From assembly GCA_964250755.1 (NCBI GenBank), contig CAXUHB010000001.1:434001-498000 (forward strand): a stretch of 64,000 nucleotides of DNA, written 5' to 3'. The notes beneath the pieces were generated by a model. It was not told where the DNA came from and ran no database searches. It was given only the letters and a program-made list of their open reading frames with translations. Below, piece by piece: positions 34,284-42,510 of the stretch; position 1 is the first letter of the stretch; the number at the start of each line of letters is the position of its first letter. The position numbers were made by a program, and so were the translations under genes. Origin of the DNA: DASWOJ01 sp964250755 (GTDB lineage Bacteria > Pseudomonadota > Alphaproteobacteria > Acetobacterales > Acetobacteraceae).

Positions 34284-35258
34284 ATGCTGTATGTGAGCAC
34301 AGGCCACGCGCCCCGCCAGGCCCTAGAGCCTGCGCCGCACGTGCATGAGGTCGGGGGCGTCTGGCTGGACCTGGTATTCCCGACGGACGCCGAGCGGTCC
34401 CTGGCCGAGCGCGCCACTGGGCTGCGGGTGCCCAGCAAGGAGGACTTGGCCGAAATCGAAAGCAGCAGCCGGCTTACGACGGACGGCCAGGTGCTGACGC
34501 TCAGCACGCCGATGACATACCTTGGCGCGGACGGGACCAGCATGGTGGCGCCGCTGGGCTTTGTCCTGTCGCCGGAGCGGTTCATGACGGTGCGCTTCGC
34601 CGAGATGCCGGTGTTCGACCTGTTCGCCGCGCGGTTCGCGACACAGGAGCGGCATCCCTGCAGCGTCTCCGCCTTCGTTGGGCTGCTGGAGGCGGTGGTG
34701 GACCGCCTCGCGGACGTGCTGGAGCAGGTGGGCGGGCAGTTGGACGGCATGTCGAGGGAGGTGTTCCGGCAGGACGATGCACCCTACAACTCGGGCGAGA
34801 TGGACCGGAAGCTGCGGGCCACCCTGCGCGGCGTGGGCCGGGCCGGAGAGCGGCTGTCGAACATCAGGGACAGCCTGCTCGGCGTGGCGCGCATCCTGGG
34901 CTACGCGCGGGATGTTGCGGACACCTGGATTCCCGCCGACCTGCTGCCACGCTTCAAGACGCTGCGGCAGGACATCGCGTCGCTGTCCGACTACGATGGC
35001 CAGCTGTCCAACAAAGTGCAGTTCCTGCTGGACGCCACCCTGGGCTTCATCAACATCGAGCAAAACAACGGCATCAAGATATTGACCGTGGTGTCGGTGG
35101 TGGGCGTGCCGCCGACCCTGCTGGCCAGCATCTACGGCATGAACTTCAAGTGGATACCGGAGCTGCAGTGGGAGTACGGCTACTTCTACGGGCTGACGAT
35201 GATCGTTCTAAGCGGGATACTGCCGCTGTGGTGGTTCAAGCGGAAGGGATGGATCTAG
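34284..35258 (+). CDS. corA: CorA-family magnesium/divalent-cation transporter
   Basis: A 324-residue protein of the CorA family: a soluble alpha/beta domain, a long helix through QVGGQLDGMSREVFRQ...NKVQFLLDATLGFINIEQNNGIK, and two C-terminal transmembrane helices. The pore signature YGMNF is followed by WIPELQWEYGYFYGL, the usual acidic loop between the helices, and the C-terminus is basic (FKRKGWI). It lies on the opposite strand between trpF and trpB, genes that are normally neighbours. Confidence 0.92.
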   Translation: MLYVSTGHAPRQALEPAPHVHEVGGVWLDLVFPTDAERSLAERATGLRVPSKEDLAEIESSSRLTTDGQVLTLSTPMTYLGADGTSMVAPLGFVLSPERFMTVRFAEMPVFDLFAARFATQERHPCSVSAFVGLLEAVVDRLADVLEQVGGQLDGMSREVFRQDDAPYNSGEMDRKLRATLRGVGRAGERLSNIRDSLLGVARILGYARDVADTWIPADLLPRFKTLRQDIASLSDYDGQLSNKVQFLLDATLGFINIEQNNGIKILTVVSVVGVPPTLLASIYGMNFKWIPELQWEYGYFYGLTMIVLSGILPLWWFKRKGWI

Positions 35259-35298
35259 CCGAGCTGCATGCCGGATCAAGCTTGGCCCCGAACGGTCT

Positions 35299-35922
35299 TC
35301 ATCCGTCCCGGGCTGCAGCGATGAATGCCCGGATCAGCCCGGCATCCTTCACACCCCGAACCACTTCCACCCCAGACGACACGTCGACTGCCGGAGCATC
35401 CGACCGTCGCACGGCGTGCGCGACGTTGTCCGGGGTCAGGCCGCCGGCCAGCAGCCAGGGTGCGGGGGCTGCCCAGCCGCGGGGGATGGACCAGTCAAAC
35501 GCGAGCGCGTTGCCGCCGGGGCGGGTTGCGCCAGGCGGGGGCTTGGCGTCCAGCAGCAGGCCGTCCACGCCTGGGGCGGCACCGGGCAAGTCGGCGGGAG
35601 CGCTGACGCCGACGACGTGCCAGACCGGCACGCCGAAGCGCGCGCGCAGGGCGGCGGCGCGCGCGGGATCGGCATGAACCTGCAGCACGTCCAGCGCCAG
35701 CGCGTCCAGCGTCCGGGCCACGTCGTCGTCGGACGGGTCCACGAACAGGCCGACCCGGGCGGGGCCGCGGCGGTGGCGGTCCAGTGCGGCGGCCTGCTCC
35801 GGCGTCACGGCGCGGGGGGAGGACGGGAAGAACACGTAGCCGATCCAGTCGGCGCCGGCATCCGCCGCGGCGTCCAGCGCAGCCGGGCTGTTGATGCCGC
35901 AGATCTTGACCCGGGTGGTCAT
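35299..35922 (-). CDS. trpF: Phosphoribosylanthranilate isomerase
   Basis: A 207-residue TIM barrel catalysing the third step of tryptophan synthesis. The catalytic general base is C8 in VKICGI and the likely general acid is the aspartate in GLLLDAKPPPG. The C-terminal phosphate site is seen in LLAGGLTPDNVAHAV and VDVSSGVE. It overlaps pyrF by 4 nt (ATGA), so the two are translationally coupled. trpB lies beyond the corA insert. Confidence 0.96.
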   Translation of the reverse strand: MTTRVKICGINSPAALDAAADAGADWIGYVFFPSSPRAVTPEQAAALDRHRRGPARVGLFVDPSDDDVARTLDALALDVLQVHADPARAAALRARFGVPVWHVVGVSAPADLPGAAPGVDGLLLDAKPPPGATRPGGNALAFDWSIPRGWAAPAPWLLAGGLTPDNVAHAVRRSDAPAVDVSSGVEVVRGVKDAGLIRAFIAAARDG

Positions 35923-36596
35923 GCCAGTTCGGCAGCGATGGCCGCGGCGGCGGCGGCCGGGTCAGGGCTGCCGGTGATGGGGCGGCCGACGACGATCCAG
36001 TCGGCCCCGGCGTCGGCGGCCTCCCGCGGGGTCATAGTACGGGCCTGATCGGCGGCAGCGGACCCAGCGGGGCGGATGCCGGGGACGACCAGCACCGGCC
36101 CGGTCCCCAGGGCGTCGCGCAGCATCGCGGCCTCATGCGCGCTGCACACCACGCCGTCCGCGCCGGCGGCCAGCGCCAGCCGGGCCAGGCGGAGCACCTG
36201 CTGGCGCGGCCCCCCTGCGACGCCGGTCGCGTGCAGGGCGCTGCTGTCCAGGCTGGTCAGCACGGTGACGGCGAGCAGCAGCGGCCGGGCCGGGCCGTCC
36301 ACCGCCTGCCGCGCGGCGGCGATCATGGCGTTGCCGCCGGCGGCATGCAGCGTCAGCATATGCGGGCGCAGCGGCAGCACGGCGCGGACGGCGCCGGCGA
36401 CGGTGGTGGGGATGTCGTGCAGCTTGAGGTCGAGGAACACCGGGCGCTGCGTGACCGCCCGCACCCCCTCCGGGCCATTGGCAAGGGTGAACTCCAGGCC
36501 CAGCTTCAGCACGCCGCAATGCGGAGCGAGCGCAACGGCCCATGACGCCGCCTGCGCCGGGCTGGCGGTGTCCAGCGCGGCGATGAGGCCGGCCAT
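35919..36596 (-). CDS. pyrF: Orotidine 5'-phosphate decarboxylase
   Basis: A 225-residue enzyme for the last step of UMP synthesis. The catalytic D-x-K-x2-D array is in VFLDLKLHDIPTT; the N-terminal LIAALDTAS and the C-terminal VVPGIRPAG and DWIVVGRPIT motifs are in place. The first codon overlaps the lapA stop and its end overlaps trpF, forming a tight ihfB-lapA-pyrF-trpF unit. Confidence 0.96.
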   Translation of the reverse strand: MAGLIAALDTASPAQAASWAVALAPHCGVLKLGLEFTLANGPEGVRAVTQRPVFLDLKLHDIPTTVAGAVRAVLPLRPHMLTLHAAGGNAMIAAARQAVDGPARPLLLAVTVLTSLDSSALHATGVAGGPRQQVLRLARLALAAGADGVVCSAHEAAMLRDALGTGPVLVVPGIRPAGSAAADQARTMTPREAADAGADWIVVGRPITGSPDPAAAAAAIAAELA

Positions 36597-36976
36597 CAGG
36601 CCCGAGAGGGCAGCGCGGCCAGTGGGCGGCTGGAGGACAGGGCGGGGGCGCCCGGCACCTGTGCGCCTGACAGCGGGGGGGCGGAGGCGGCGCGCGGCTC
36701 GGCTATCGGACGGGCCTGCAGAGTGCGGACCTGGGCCTGCAACTGGCGCACCTGCTCCTCCGCCCGGCGGGCACGGACGCGCTGTGCCAGGCTCGTGCCC
36801 CAGGTCATGAATGCGCCGGCCAGAAAGAACACCGCGCAGGGCACCAGGACGGCCACGGACAGCGGCATGTCGGCTGTCAGGTCGGTGGGCCAGAGGTTGA
36901 GTTGAACCGGCTGCTTGTTGGACAGGGCGAACAGCACGAGCAGGACGAGGACGGGCAGGCCGATCAGGAAGCGCAT
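36596..36976 (-). CDS. lapA: LapA-domain (lipopolysaccharide assembly protein A-like) membrane protein
   Basis: A 126-residue protein with two transmembrane helices (FLIGLPVLVLLVLFALSNKQPV and LSVAVLVPCAVFFLAGAFMTWG). A cytoplasmic coiled-coil stretch (RRAEEQVRQLQAQVRTLQ) and a low-complexity Ala/Pro tail follow. This is the DUF1049/LapA layout, in which LapA influences LPS synthesis through LpxC turnover in enterobacteria. The location between ihfB and pyrF is typical in alphaproteobacteria. Function here is inferred. Confidence 0.82.
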   Translation of the reverse strand: MRFLIGLPVLVLLVLFALSNKQPVQLNLWPTDLTADMPLSVAVLVPCAVFFLAGAFMTWGTSLAQRVRARRAEEQVRQLQAQVRTLQARPIAEPRAASAPPLSGAQVPGAPALSSSRPLAALPSRA

Positions 36977-36980
36977 GGAA

Positions 36981-37334
36981 TCAGGCTACCCGCTCGGCGT
37001 GGGCCGGTGCGCGCCCGGGCTTGCCGTTTTTGGGTTTGCCGTCGTGGGTCTTGCCGCCGTGGTTTACGCGCTCCCGCAATTCCTTACCGGCCTTGAAGAA
37101 CGGGACGGCCTTTTCCAACACGGGCACGGCCGCCCCGGTACGGGGGTTGCGGCCGGTGCGGGCGTCGCGGCGCTTGACGGTGAAGGCGCCGAAGCCGCGC
37201 AGCTCCACCCGGTTGCCGCGGGCGAGGGCCGCCGTGATCTCGTCGAAGATGGTGGAGACGATCAGCTCCACGTCCTGGCCGCGCAGGTGCGGGTTCGAGC
37301 CGGAGAGGTCAGCGATCAGTTCTGATTTGGTCAT
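36981..37334 (-). CDS. ihfB: Integration host factor subunit beta / HU-family DNA-binding protein
   Basis: A 117-residue DNA-bending protein. The HU/IHF core covers about residues 1-94, with the intercalating proline in GRNPRTGAAVPV and FKAGKELRERV at the end of the core. It is about 20 residues longer than E. coli IHF-beta because of a Lys/Gly/Pro-rich tail (GKTHDGKPKNGKPGRAP) that may add DNA contacts. First gene of a unit with lapA, pyrF and trpF. Confidence 0.93.
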   Translation of the reverse strand: MTKSELIADLSGSNPHLRGQDVELIVSTIFDEITAALARGNRVELRGFGAFTVKRRDARTGRNPRTGAAVPVLEKAVPFFKAGKELRERVNHGGKTHDGKPKNGKPGRAPAHAERVA

Positions 37335-37571
37335 TGGGACGCCATGCTGTTTGGCCGCTGCAGCGGCTGGTTGTCCGGACGATGCCGGATGCGGGGGGAT
37401 GGCGTCAAGGAAAGGGGCCTCCTGGCAGTGTCTCAGTCTGAATGTCGACGCACCACCCGGAGCGGACCTTTCATTCGTGGCTTCCGATTACATCGGCTGG
37501 AATAACGGTGCCGGTTGTCCAACGCCCTCGAATATTGTGTGCTGGCCACCTTTAGCGCCATAAGGGACGTG

Positions 37572-37937
37572 ATGTTCCACGATGTCTCTGTCAGCTGCTT
37601 CTCGATCCACGGCGAGGAACTTCGCATTGAGACGGAGGGGTTTAGCCTCTCGCCCACCGAGACTGTGCCGCCAGCCCGGATCATCATAGCGGGGTCTCGG
37701 TGTGTGCATAGGAACGACGTGAAGGTTGCTGTTCTCGAGATCGAGAGCGACGACGCGGAGATCTACGGCCTGGACAGCTCATCAGACGGGGTTCGGCTGC
37801 ACCTTATCTGGAATTTTTGGAAGCCGAGGGCGTCGGAAGTCTGGTGCGTCTACTGGTTCCCAGGCGCGACCCTGCGCACTGAAGCCCTCTCGGGCGGCCC
37901 CCTCGTGCTGGTTCAGGCGCCCTCGACCCAGAGCTGA
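37572..37937 (+). CDS. Hypothetical protein
   Basis: About 121 residues from an ATG preceded by AAGGGA; the frame extends upstream to a TTG at 37515. Alternating hydrophobic patterns suggest a beta-rich fold (GEELRIETEGFSLSP, VKVAVLEIESDDAEIYGLD, GVRLHLIWNFWK). No signal peptide or motif recognised. GC content is clearly below that of flanking genes, suggesting acquired DNA. The 212 bp after it hold no recognisable gene. Confidence 0.5.
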   Translation: MFHDVSVSCFSIHGEELRIETEGFSLSPTETVPPARIIIAGSRCVHRNDVKVAVLEIESDDAEIYGLDSSSDGVRLHLIWNFWKPRASEVWCVYWFPGATLRTEALSGGPLVLVQAPSTQS

Positions 37938-38149
37938 TTGAAGGGCTGCTTCCACCCGGAGCCGACATTCAGACTGAGACACTACCGGCCTCCTTCGTCG
38001 GCAACCAGGGAGGTGGGGTGCCGGTGCCGGCTGGCGGTGGAGTGCGCTGTGCAATAAAGGCGCGGGGCGCCCTATCCCGGCCTGACATCGCCGTCGCCGT
38101 ACAGTCCGGCGCTGCGCGGCCCGCGCCGGCGCGCACCAGGAGCGGCCAG

Positions 38150-39706
38150 TCAGCTCCTCCTGGCGTTGCGGCCCCGGCGGGCGAGCGCCCAAAGCTCCCG
38201 GGCGTCGAAGGCACCCAAGAGCTGCCCGGCGGCGCCATAGACCGCCATGCCGCACGCGACGACCACTCCCAGCGCGCCCCAGCGCAGCCCGGCGACGCCC
38301 CCTGCCGCCGCGAAGATCGTTCCTGCCGAAACCCAAAGCGCCGCCGCCATCGCGGCCGCCGCAAGCGCCATCCGCGGCAGGCGGCGGCGCACCCGGGCGT
38401 CGGGCGCCAACTGCCCGCGCCGCCACAGGACGACTCCCAAGGCTACGGCGTTGGCCACCGCGGACAGGCTGGTCGCCAGCGCGGGGCCGACGTGCTGCAG
38501 CGGGACCATGAACAGCAGGTTCAGCATCAGGTTGAACGCGATGGCCGCCATGCCTACCCGCACCGGCGTGCCGGTGTCGCCATGGGCGAAGAAGGCTGGC
38601 ACCAGGACCTTCAGCAGCACGATGGCCGGCAGGCCCAGCGCATAGGCTGCCAGCGCCTGGGCGCTGAGCGCAGCGGCATGGGCATCGAAGGCGCCGCGGC
38701 CGAACAGCACCAGCATGATCGGCCCGCCCGCCACCGCCAGCGCCAGCGCCGCCGGCAACGTCAGCACCAGCGTGACCTCCAGCGCACGGTTCATGGACGC
38801 GACGGCGCCGGCCGTATCCCCGGACCGCGCTTGCCGGGACAGGAGGGGCAGCAGCGCCGTGCCGACCGCGGTTCCGATGACCCCGAGCGGAAGCTGGTAA
38901 ACCCGCTCCGCGTAGTACAGCAGCGACGCTGTGCCGGCGGGCAGCAGGCTGACGATGACCAGGTCCACGGTCTGGTTGAGCTGGGTGACGCCCGCGCCCA
39001 CCAGCCCCGGGACCATGCGGCGCAGCAGCACCCGCATTCGCGGCGTCAGGCGCGGCACCGGCACGCGCAGCCGCATTCCGGCCCGGCGCACGGCCACACC
39101 CAGCAGCGCCAGTTGCAGCACGCCTGCGACCGTCACGCCCCAGGCCAGCGCATGGCCCACGGTCGGCACCAGCGGCGACAGCACGGACATGGATGCGATG
39201 GACACGCCATTCAGCACGAGCGGCGCGGCAGCAGCAGCGGCGAAGCGGTCCAAGCCGTTCAGCACGCCGGACAGCAGCGCTGCCAGGCAGATCAGAAACA
39301 GGTAGGGAAACATGATGCGCGCCAGCTCGACCGTCAGCGCCGCCTTGCCCGGCACGTCGCCGAACCCTGGCGCCAGCACCGCCATCAAATAGGGCATGAA
39401 CACCATGCCCAGGAGGGTCAGCACCGCCAGCCAGAAGGCAAGGGCGGCGATGGCCTCCTGCGCGAAGCGCCGGGCTTCGTCCCGGCCCTCGGTCGCGAGG
39501 ATGCCGGAGAACTCGGGCACGAAGGCGGCGTTGAAGGCGCCCTCCCCGAACAGGCGGCGGAACAGGTTGGGCACCTTGAACGCAATGAAAAAGGCGTCCG
39601 CCACGGGGCCAGTGCCCAGCAGCGCCGCGATCTGCACGTCCCGCAGGAAGCCCAGGATGCGGCTGCCCATCGTCCAGCCGCCGACCGTCAGGATGCTGCG
39701 GAGCAT
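38150..39706 (-). CDS. murJ: Lipid II flippase MurJ (MviN)
   Basis: A 518-residue membrane protein with about 14 transmembrane helices of the MOP superfamily. It moves the peptidoglycan precursor lipid II across the inner membrane. Family markers are SRILGFLRDVQIAALLGTGPVADAFFIAFKVPNLFRRLFGEGAFNAAFVP at the N-terminus and QLPLGVIGTAVGTALLPLLSR in the middle; the arginines essential in E. coli fall in these regions. Not in an operon with adjacent genes. Confidence 0.95.
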   Translation of the reverse strand: MLRSILTVGGWTMGSRILGFLRDVQIAALLGTGPVADAFFIAFKVPNLFRRLFGEGAFNAAFVPEFSGILATEGRDEARRFAQEAIAALAFWLAVLTLLGMVFMPYLMAVLAPGFGDVPGKAALTVELARIMFPYLFLICLAALLSGVLNGLDRFAAAAAAPLVLNGVSIASMSVLSPLVPTVGHALAWGVTVAGVLQLALLGVAVRRAGMRLRVPVPRLTPRMRVLLRRMVPGLVGAGVTQLNQTVDLVIVSLLPAGTASLLYYAERVYQLPLGVIGTAVGTALLPLLSRQARSGDTAGAVASMNRALEVTLVLTLPAALALAVAGGPIMLVLFGRGAFDAHAAALSAQALAAYALGLPAIVLLKVLVPAFFAHGDTGTPVRVGMAAIAFNLMLNLLFMVPLQHVGPALATSLSAVANAVALGVVLWRRGQLAPDARVRRRLPRMALAAAAMAAALWVSAGTIFAAAGGVAGLRWGALGVVVACGMAVYGAAGQLLGAFDARELWALARRGRNARRS

Positions 39707-40116
39707 TTACGTGGTGGGTCCGGAGCTGCGACGCACAGACTCAAGAGGGGCACAGCGCTGCGTGTGCCGCCGGGTTGGAACAGGTCTTGCGGCAATCATC
39801 CGTCCGACGCGCGGTTGTGTTCCTGCCACTGGCGCAGCGTGCCGCTCCGGGCGCAAGACCCATGCGTGCAATACAGCATCGGGCTGGCCCGTTCCAAAAC
39901 GCTGGTCATTGCAAGGCGTGCTTGCGCCGCGGCGATCCAGGGGCTGCAAGTGCCATGCAGCCGGCTCCTGGATTGCCGCGGCGCCGCGCGTCTCGCAACG
40001 ACGAAGCACGCAGATTGGGTCGCTTTCCCACTGAACTTAATGCCCGCAGCCAAGGTCCCTGCCCCGGCCGTCGAACTGTCCTACGGCCTGACCCCAGAAG
40101 GAGGGCAGACCTCTTG
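39707..40116. other. 410-bp intergenic region with one repeat
   Basis: The region between murJ (upstream side) and the binding-protein gene (downstream side) contains the REP-like repeat at 39905-40002. No other gene was found, and it should also contain the murJ promoter (left end). Confidence 0.4.
39905..40002. repeat. REP-like inverted-repeat element upstream of murJ
   Basis: Left arm GTCATTGCAAGGCGTGCTTG...GCGATCCAGGGGCTG. Right arm GGCTCCTGGATTGCCGC...TCTCGCAACGAC, its inverted partner. It is closely related to the element at 9372-9472 between kdpA and kdpB. The GTCATTGCRA...ATCCAGG pattern is a known style of dispersed palindrome in alphaproteobacterial genomes. Confidence 0.7.
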
Positions 40117-41040
40117 CTACTCCGTCCCTCCCAGCGCCGCATACATCTGCGCCAGGTGCGCCGACATCGGCAGGTTCAGGGTGGCGCCGTTGGGCAGGCG
40201 TCCGGTCAGCCACCGGTTGTAGGCGGCAGCCAGCATTCCCTCTCCCGCCATGCGCGCAAAGCTGGCGCGCACGAGGTCCAGGAAGGCCGGGTCGTCGCGC
40301 CGAAGCATCACGGCGTAGGGTTCGTAGGACAGGAACTCGCCCACGATGCGGAAGCGTCCGCCATCGGACCGGGTGGCCGCCAGACCTGCCAGAAGGATGT
40401 CGTCGGATGCGAAGGCGTCGGCCCGGCCTGCGGCGAGCCGGGCATAGGCGGCGTCCAGCGTCGGCTCCTCCACGACGGTGAAGGCTGGGGCGTTGCGGGC
40501 CGCCAGCAGGCGCATGACCTCCGCATTGGTGGTGCCGGCACCGACGACGACCGTCTTGCCCGCCAGCCCAGCCAAGTCCGCAACGCCTCCGACCGGCGCC
40601 AGCAGCCGCGTGCCCGCCAGGAAGAACACTGGGGAGAACGCGGCTGTTCGCGCCCGCGCGGCCGTTGCGGTGGTGGAGCCGCATTCGAGGTCCACCGCGC
40701 CCGACGCCACCATCGCCAGCCGCGCTTCGGCGGCCACGGGTACGTAGGCGATCCGGATGCCAGCTTGCCAGGCCGGCGCATCAGCATCCAGCAGGTCCCG
40801 GCTGAGCGCTGCTGCCACGTCGGCGGCGATGCGGCGGCAAATATCCACGGTGAAGCCGATGGGCTGCCCGCCTGGGTTGCGGAACGCGAACGGCGGCGCA
40901 TCGTCCCGCACGCCCACCAGAAGGGTGCCGCGGTCCGACACCGCCTTCAGCGTCCCGGCCAGCGGCGCCCCATCCTGCGCCCAGGCTGGCCCGGCAATGC
41001 CGAGCGCAAGCCCAAGGACGGCGGCGACGCGGCGGCTCAT
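40117..41040 (-). CDS. Periplasmic amino-acid-binding protein (GltI-like, glutamate/aspartate type)
   Basis: A 307-residue protein with signal peptide MSRRVAAVLGLALGIAGPAWA. A class II periplasmic fold follows, opening with LLVGVRDDAPPFAFRNPGGQPIGFTVDIC and including VDLECGSTTATAARA, a phrase typical of glutamate/aspartate-binding GltI-type proteins. No ABC permease or ATPase gene is nearby. Instead the start overlaps by 4 nt the stop of a DAACS-family symporter gene, so the two are translationally coupled. Confidence 0.88.
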   Translation of the reverse strand: MSRRVAAVLGLALGIAGPAWAQDGAPLAGTLKAVSDRGTLLVGVRDDAPPFAFRNPGGQPIGFTVDICRRIAADVAAALSRDLLDADAPAWQAGIRIAYVPVAAEARLAMVASGAVDLECGSTTATAARARTAAFSPVFFLAGTRLLAPVGGVADLAGLAGKTVVVGAGTTNAEVMRLLAARNAPAFTVVEEPTLDAAYARLAAGRADAFASDDILLAGLAATRSDGGRFRIVGEFLSYEPYAVMLRRDDPAFLDLVRASFARMAGEGMLAAAYNRWLTGRLPNGATLNLPMSAHLAQMYAALGGTE

Positions 41041-42308
41041 GCCGGCTGGCCCTCCATCTCCCCGATCATGGACTCGGTGTCTCCGTCGGTTACGAGCTGG
41101 CCTTCCCACTTGGCGACGACGGCGGTGGCCAACGAATTGCCGATCACGTTCGTCGCCGACCGGCCCATGTCCAGGAAGGTGTCTATGCCCAGGATGAGCA
41201 GCAGCCCCTCTTCCGGCAGGCCGAATTGGCTGAGTGTCGCGGCGATCACCACCAGGGATGCCCGCGGGACGCCGGCCACGCCCTTGCTGGTCAGCATCAG
41301 CGTCAGCAGCATTGCGACCTGCGTGCCGAAGCTGAGCGGGATGTCGTAGGCCTGGGCGATGAAGACGCTGGCGAAGGTGCAGTACATCATCGTCCCGTCC
41401 AGGTTGAACGAGTAGCCGAGCGGCAGCACGAAGCTGCTGATCTTGCGGCTGATCGGGAACTTGGCCAACTGCTCCAGCATCTTGGGATAGGCGGCCTCGG
41501 AACTTGCAGTCGAGAAGGCGAGCAGGAACGGCTCCTGGACCAGCATGACCAGCCTCTTCACGGCAGGGCCGAGGAAGACGAAGCCGGCAACGATCAGCAC
41601 CAGCCACAGGCAGACCAGGCCGAAGTAGAACTCCCCCATGAACTTCGCGTAGTTGACCAGGATGCCCAGGCCGTTGGTCGAGATGGTCGCGGTCATGGCG
41701 CAGAACACCGCAAGCGGGGCCAGCTTCATGACGTAGCCGGTCATCTTGAGGACGATGTGGGACAGGCCCTCGATCCCCTGCAGGACGACCCTGGCGCGGG
41801 CACCCATTGCGGCGCAGGCAATGCCGAAGAAGATGGAGAACACGACGATCTGCAGGATCTCGTTGTCCACCATCGGGCGGACGGCGGAGTCGGGGACGAC
41901 GTGCTTGACGAAGCCGTCCAGCGTCATGGCGTGGCTGTCTATGCCCGAGGTGACGCCGGTGACGATCTTATGGATGCCGTCGCCGGGCTGGAACAGATTG
42001 ACCAGGACCAGGCCCAGGCTGAGCGACACCAGCGAAGCACTGACGAACCAGAGCATCGCCTTGCCGCCGACCCGGCCTACCGCGCCCGCGTCCGTCATGT
42101 GTCCGATCCCGACCACGAGCGTCGAGAACACGAGCGGGGCGATGATCATCTTGATCAGCCGCAGGAACACGGTACTGCCGATGGACACGTAGCCTGCGAT
42201 CAGCTTAATGGTCGCGGGATCGGCGACCCAGCTGTGAACCAGGCCGCCCGCGGCGATGCCGAGCACCATCGCGGTCAGGATATAGATGGTCATTCTGCTG
42301 GAGCTCAT
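41037..42308 (-). CDS. Dicarboxylate/amino acid:cation symporter (DAACS family, GltP/DctA type)
   Basis: A 423-residue secondary transporter with eight helices and two re-entrant loops. The C-terminal substrate site is intact: SFNLDGTMMY in helix 7, KGVAGVPRASLVVIAATL in the second hairpin, and IDTFLDMGRSATNVIGN in helix 8. The D-M-G-R-S pattern matches the aspartate and arginine that bind amino-acid substrates in the GltPh structure, favouring Glu/Asp over plain dicarboxylates. The last residue of that motif is N where GltPh has a sodium-binding aspartate. Start has GGAGG. Coupled to the binding-protein gene. Confidence 0.9.
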   Translation of the reverse strand: MSSSRMTIYILTAMVLGIAAGGLVHSWVADPATIKLIAGYVSIGSTVFLRLIKMIIAPLVFSTLVVGIGHMTDAGAVGRVGGKAMLWFVSASLVSLSLGLVLVNLFQPGDGIHKIVTGVTSGIDSHAMTLDGFVKHVVPDSAVRPMVDNEILQIVVFSIFFGIACAAMGARARVVLQGIEGLSHIVLKMTGYVMKLAPLAVFCAMTATISTNGLGILVNYAKFMGEFYFGLVCLWLVLIVAGFVFLGPAVKRLVMLVQEPFLLAFSTASSEAAYPKMLEQLAKFPISRKISSFVLPLGYSFNLDGTMMYCTFASVFIAQAYDIPLSFGTQVAMLLTLMLTSKGVAGVPRASLVVIAATLSQFGLPEEGLLLILGIDTFLDMGRSATNVIGNSLATAVVAKWEGQLVTDGDTESMIGEMEGQPA

Positions 42309-42369
42309 GCGCGGCCTCCGCGTGCGGCAGGGATGGAAGCGGAAACCTTGGCTTGTGCAGGCACTCCGT

Positions 42370-42384
42370 TGCAATGGCATTGCA
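42370..42384. promoter_or_regulatory. Inverted repeat upstream of the symporter gene
   Basis: TGCAATG-G-CATTGCA is a perfect 7-bp inverted repeat around one base, 62-76 bp upstream of the symporter start. The size and symmetry suit a dimeric regulator, but no candidate regulator gene adjoins it. Confidence 0.35.
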
Positions 42385-42510
42385 GCGGGTCGGACGCATA
42401 AAACGGGTGCGGTGGGCGAGCCGCTCCGGCGGGAGCGGTCCGAGCAGGCCCATGCGGCTTAACGAGCGGAGTGCCCTCGGCCGTGCCGTGCAGCAGAGGC
42501 GTGCTTGGCG

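Noticed and set aside
37433..37687. Minus-strand 84-codon frame opposite the gene at 37572
   Set aside because: The plus-strand frame is longer, has a ribosome-binding site and a more protein-like composition.
38018..40222. 734-codon plus-strand open frame opposite murJ
   Set aside because: Low-complexity Arg/Gln/His sequence, a mirror of a well-supported gene.
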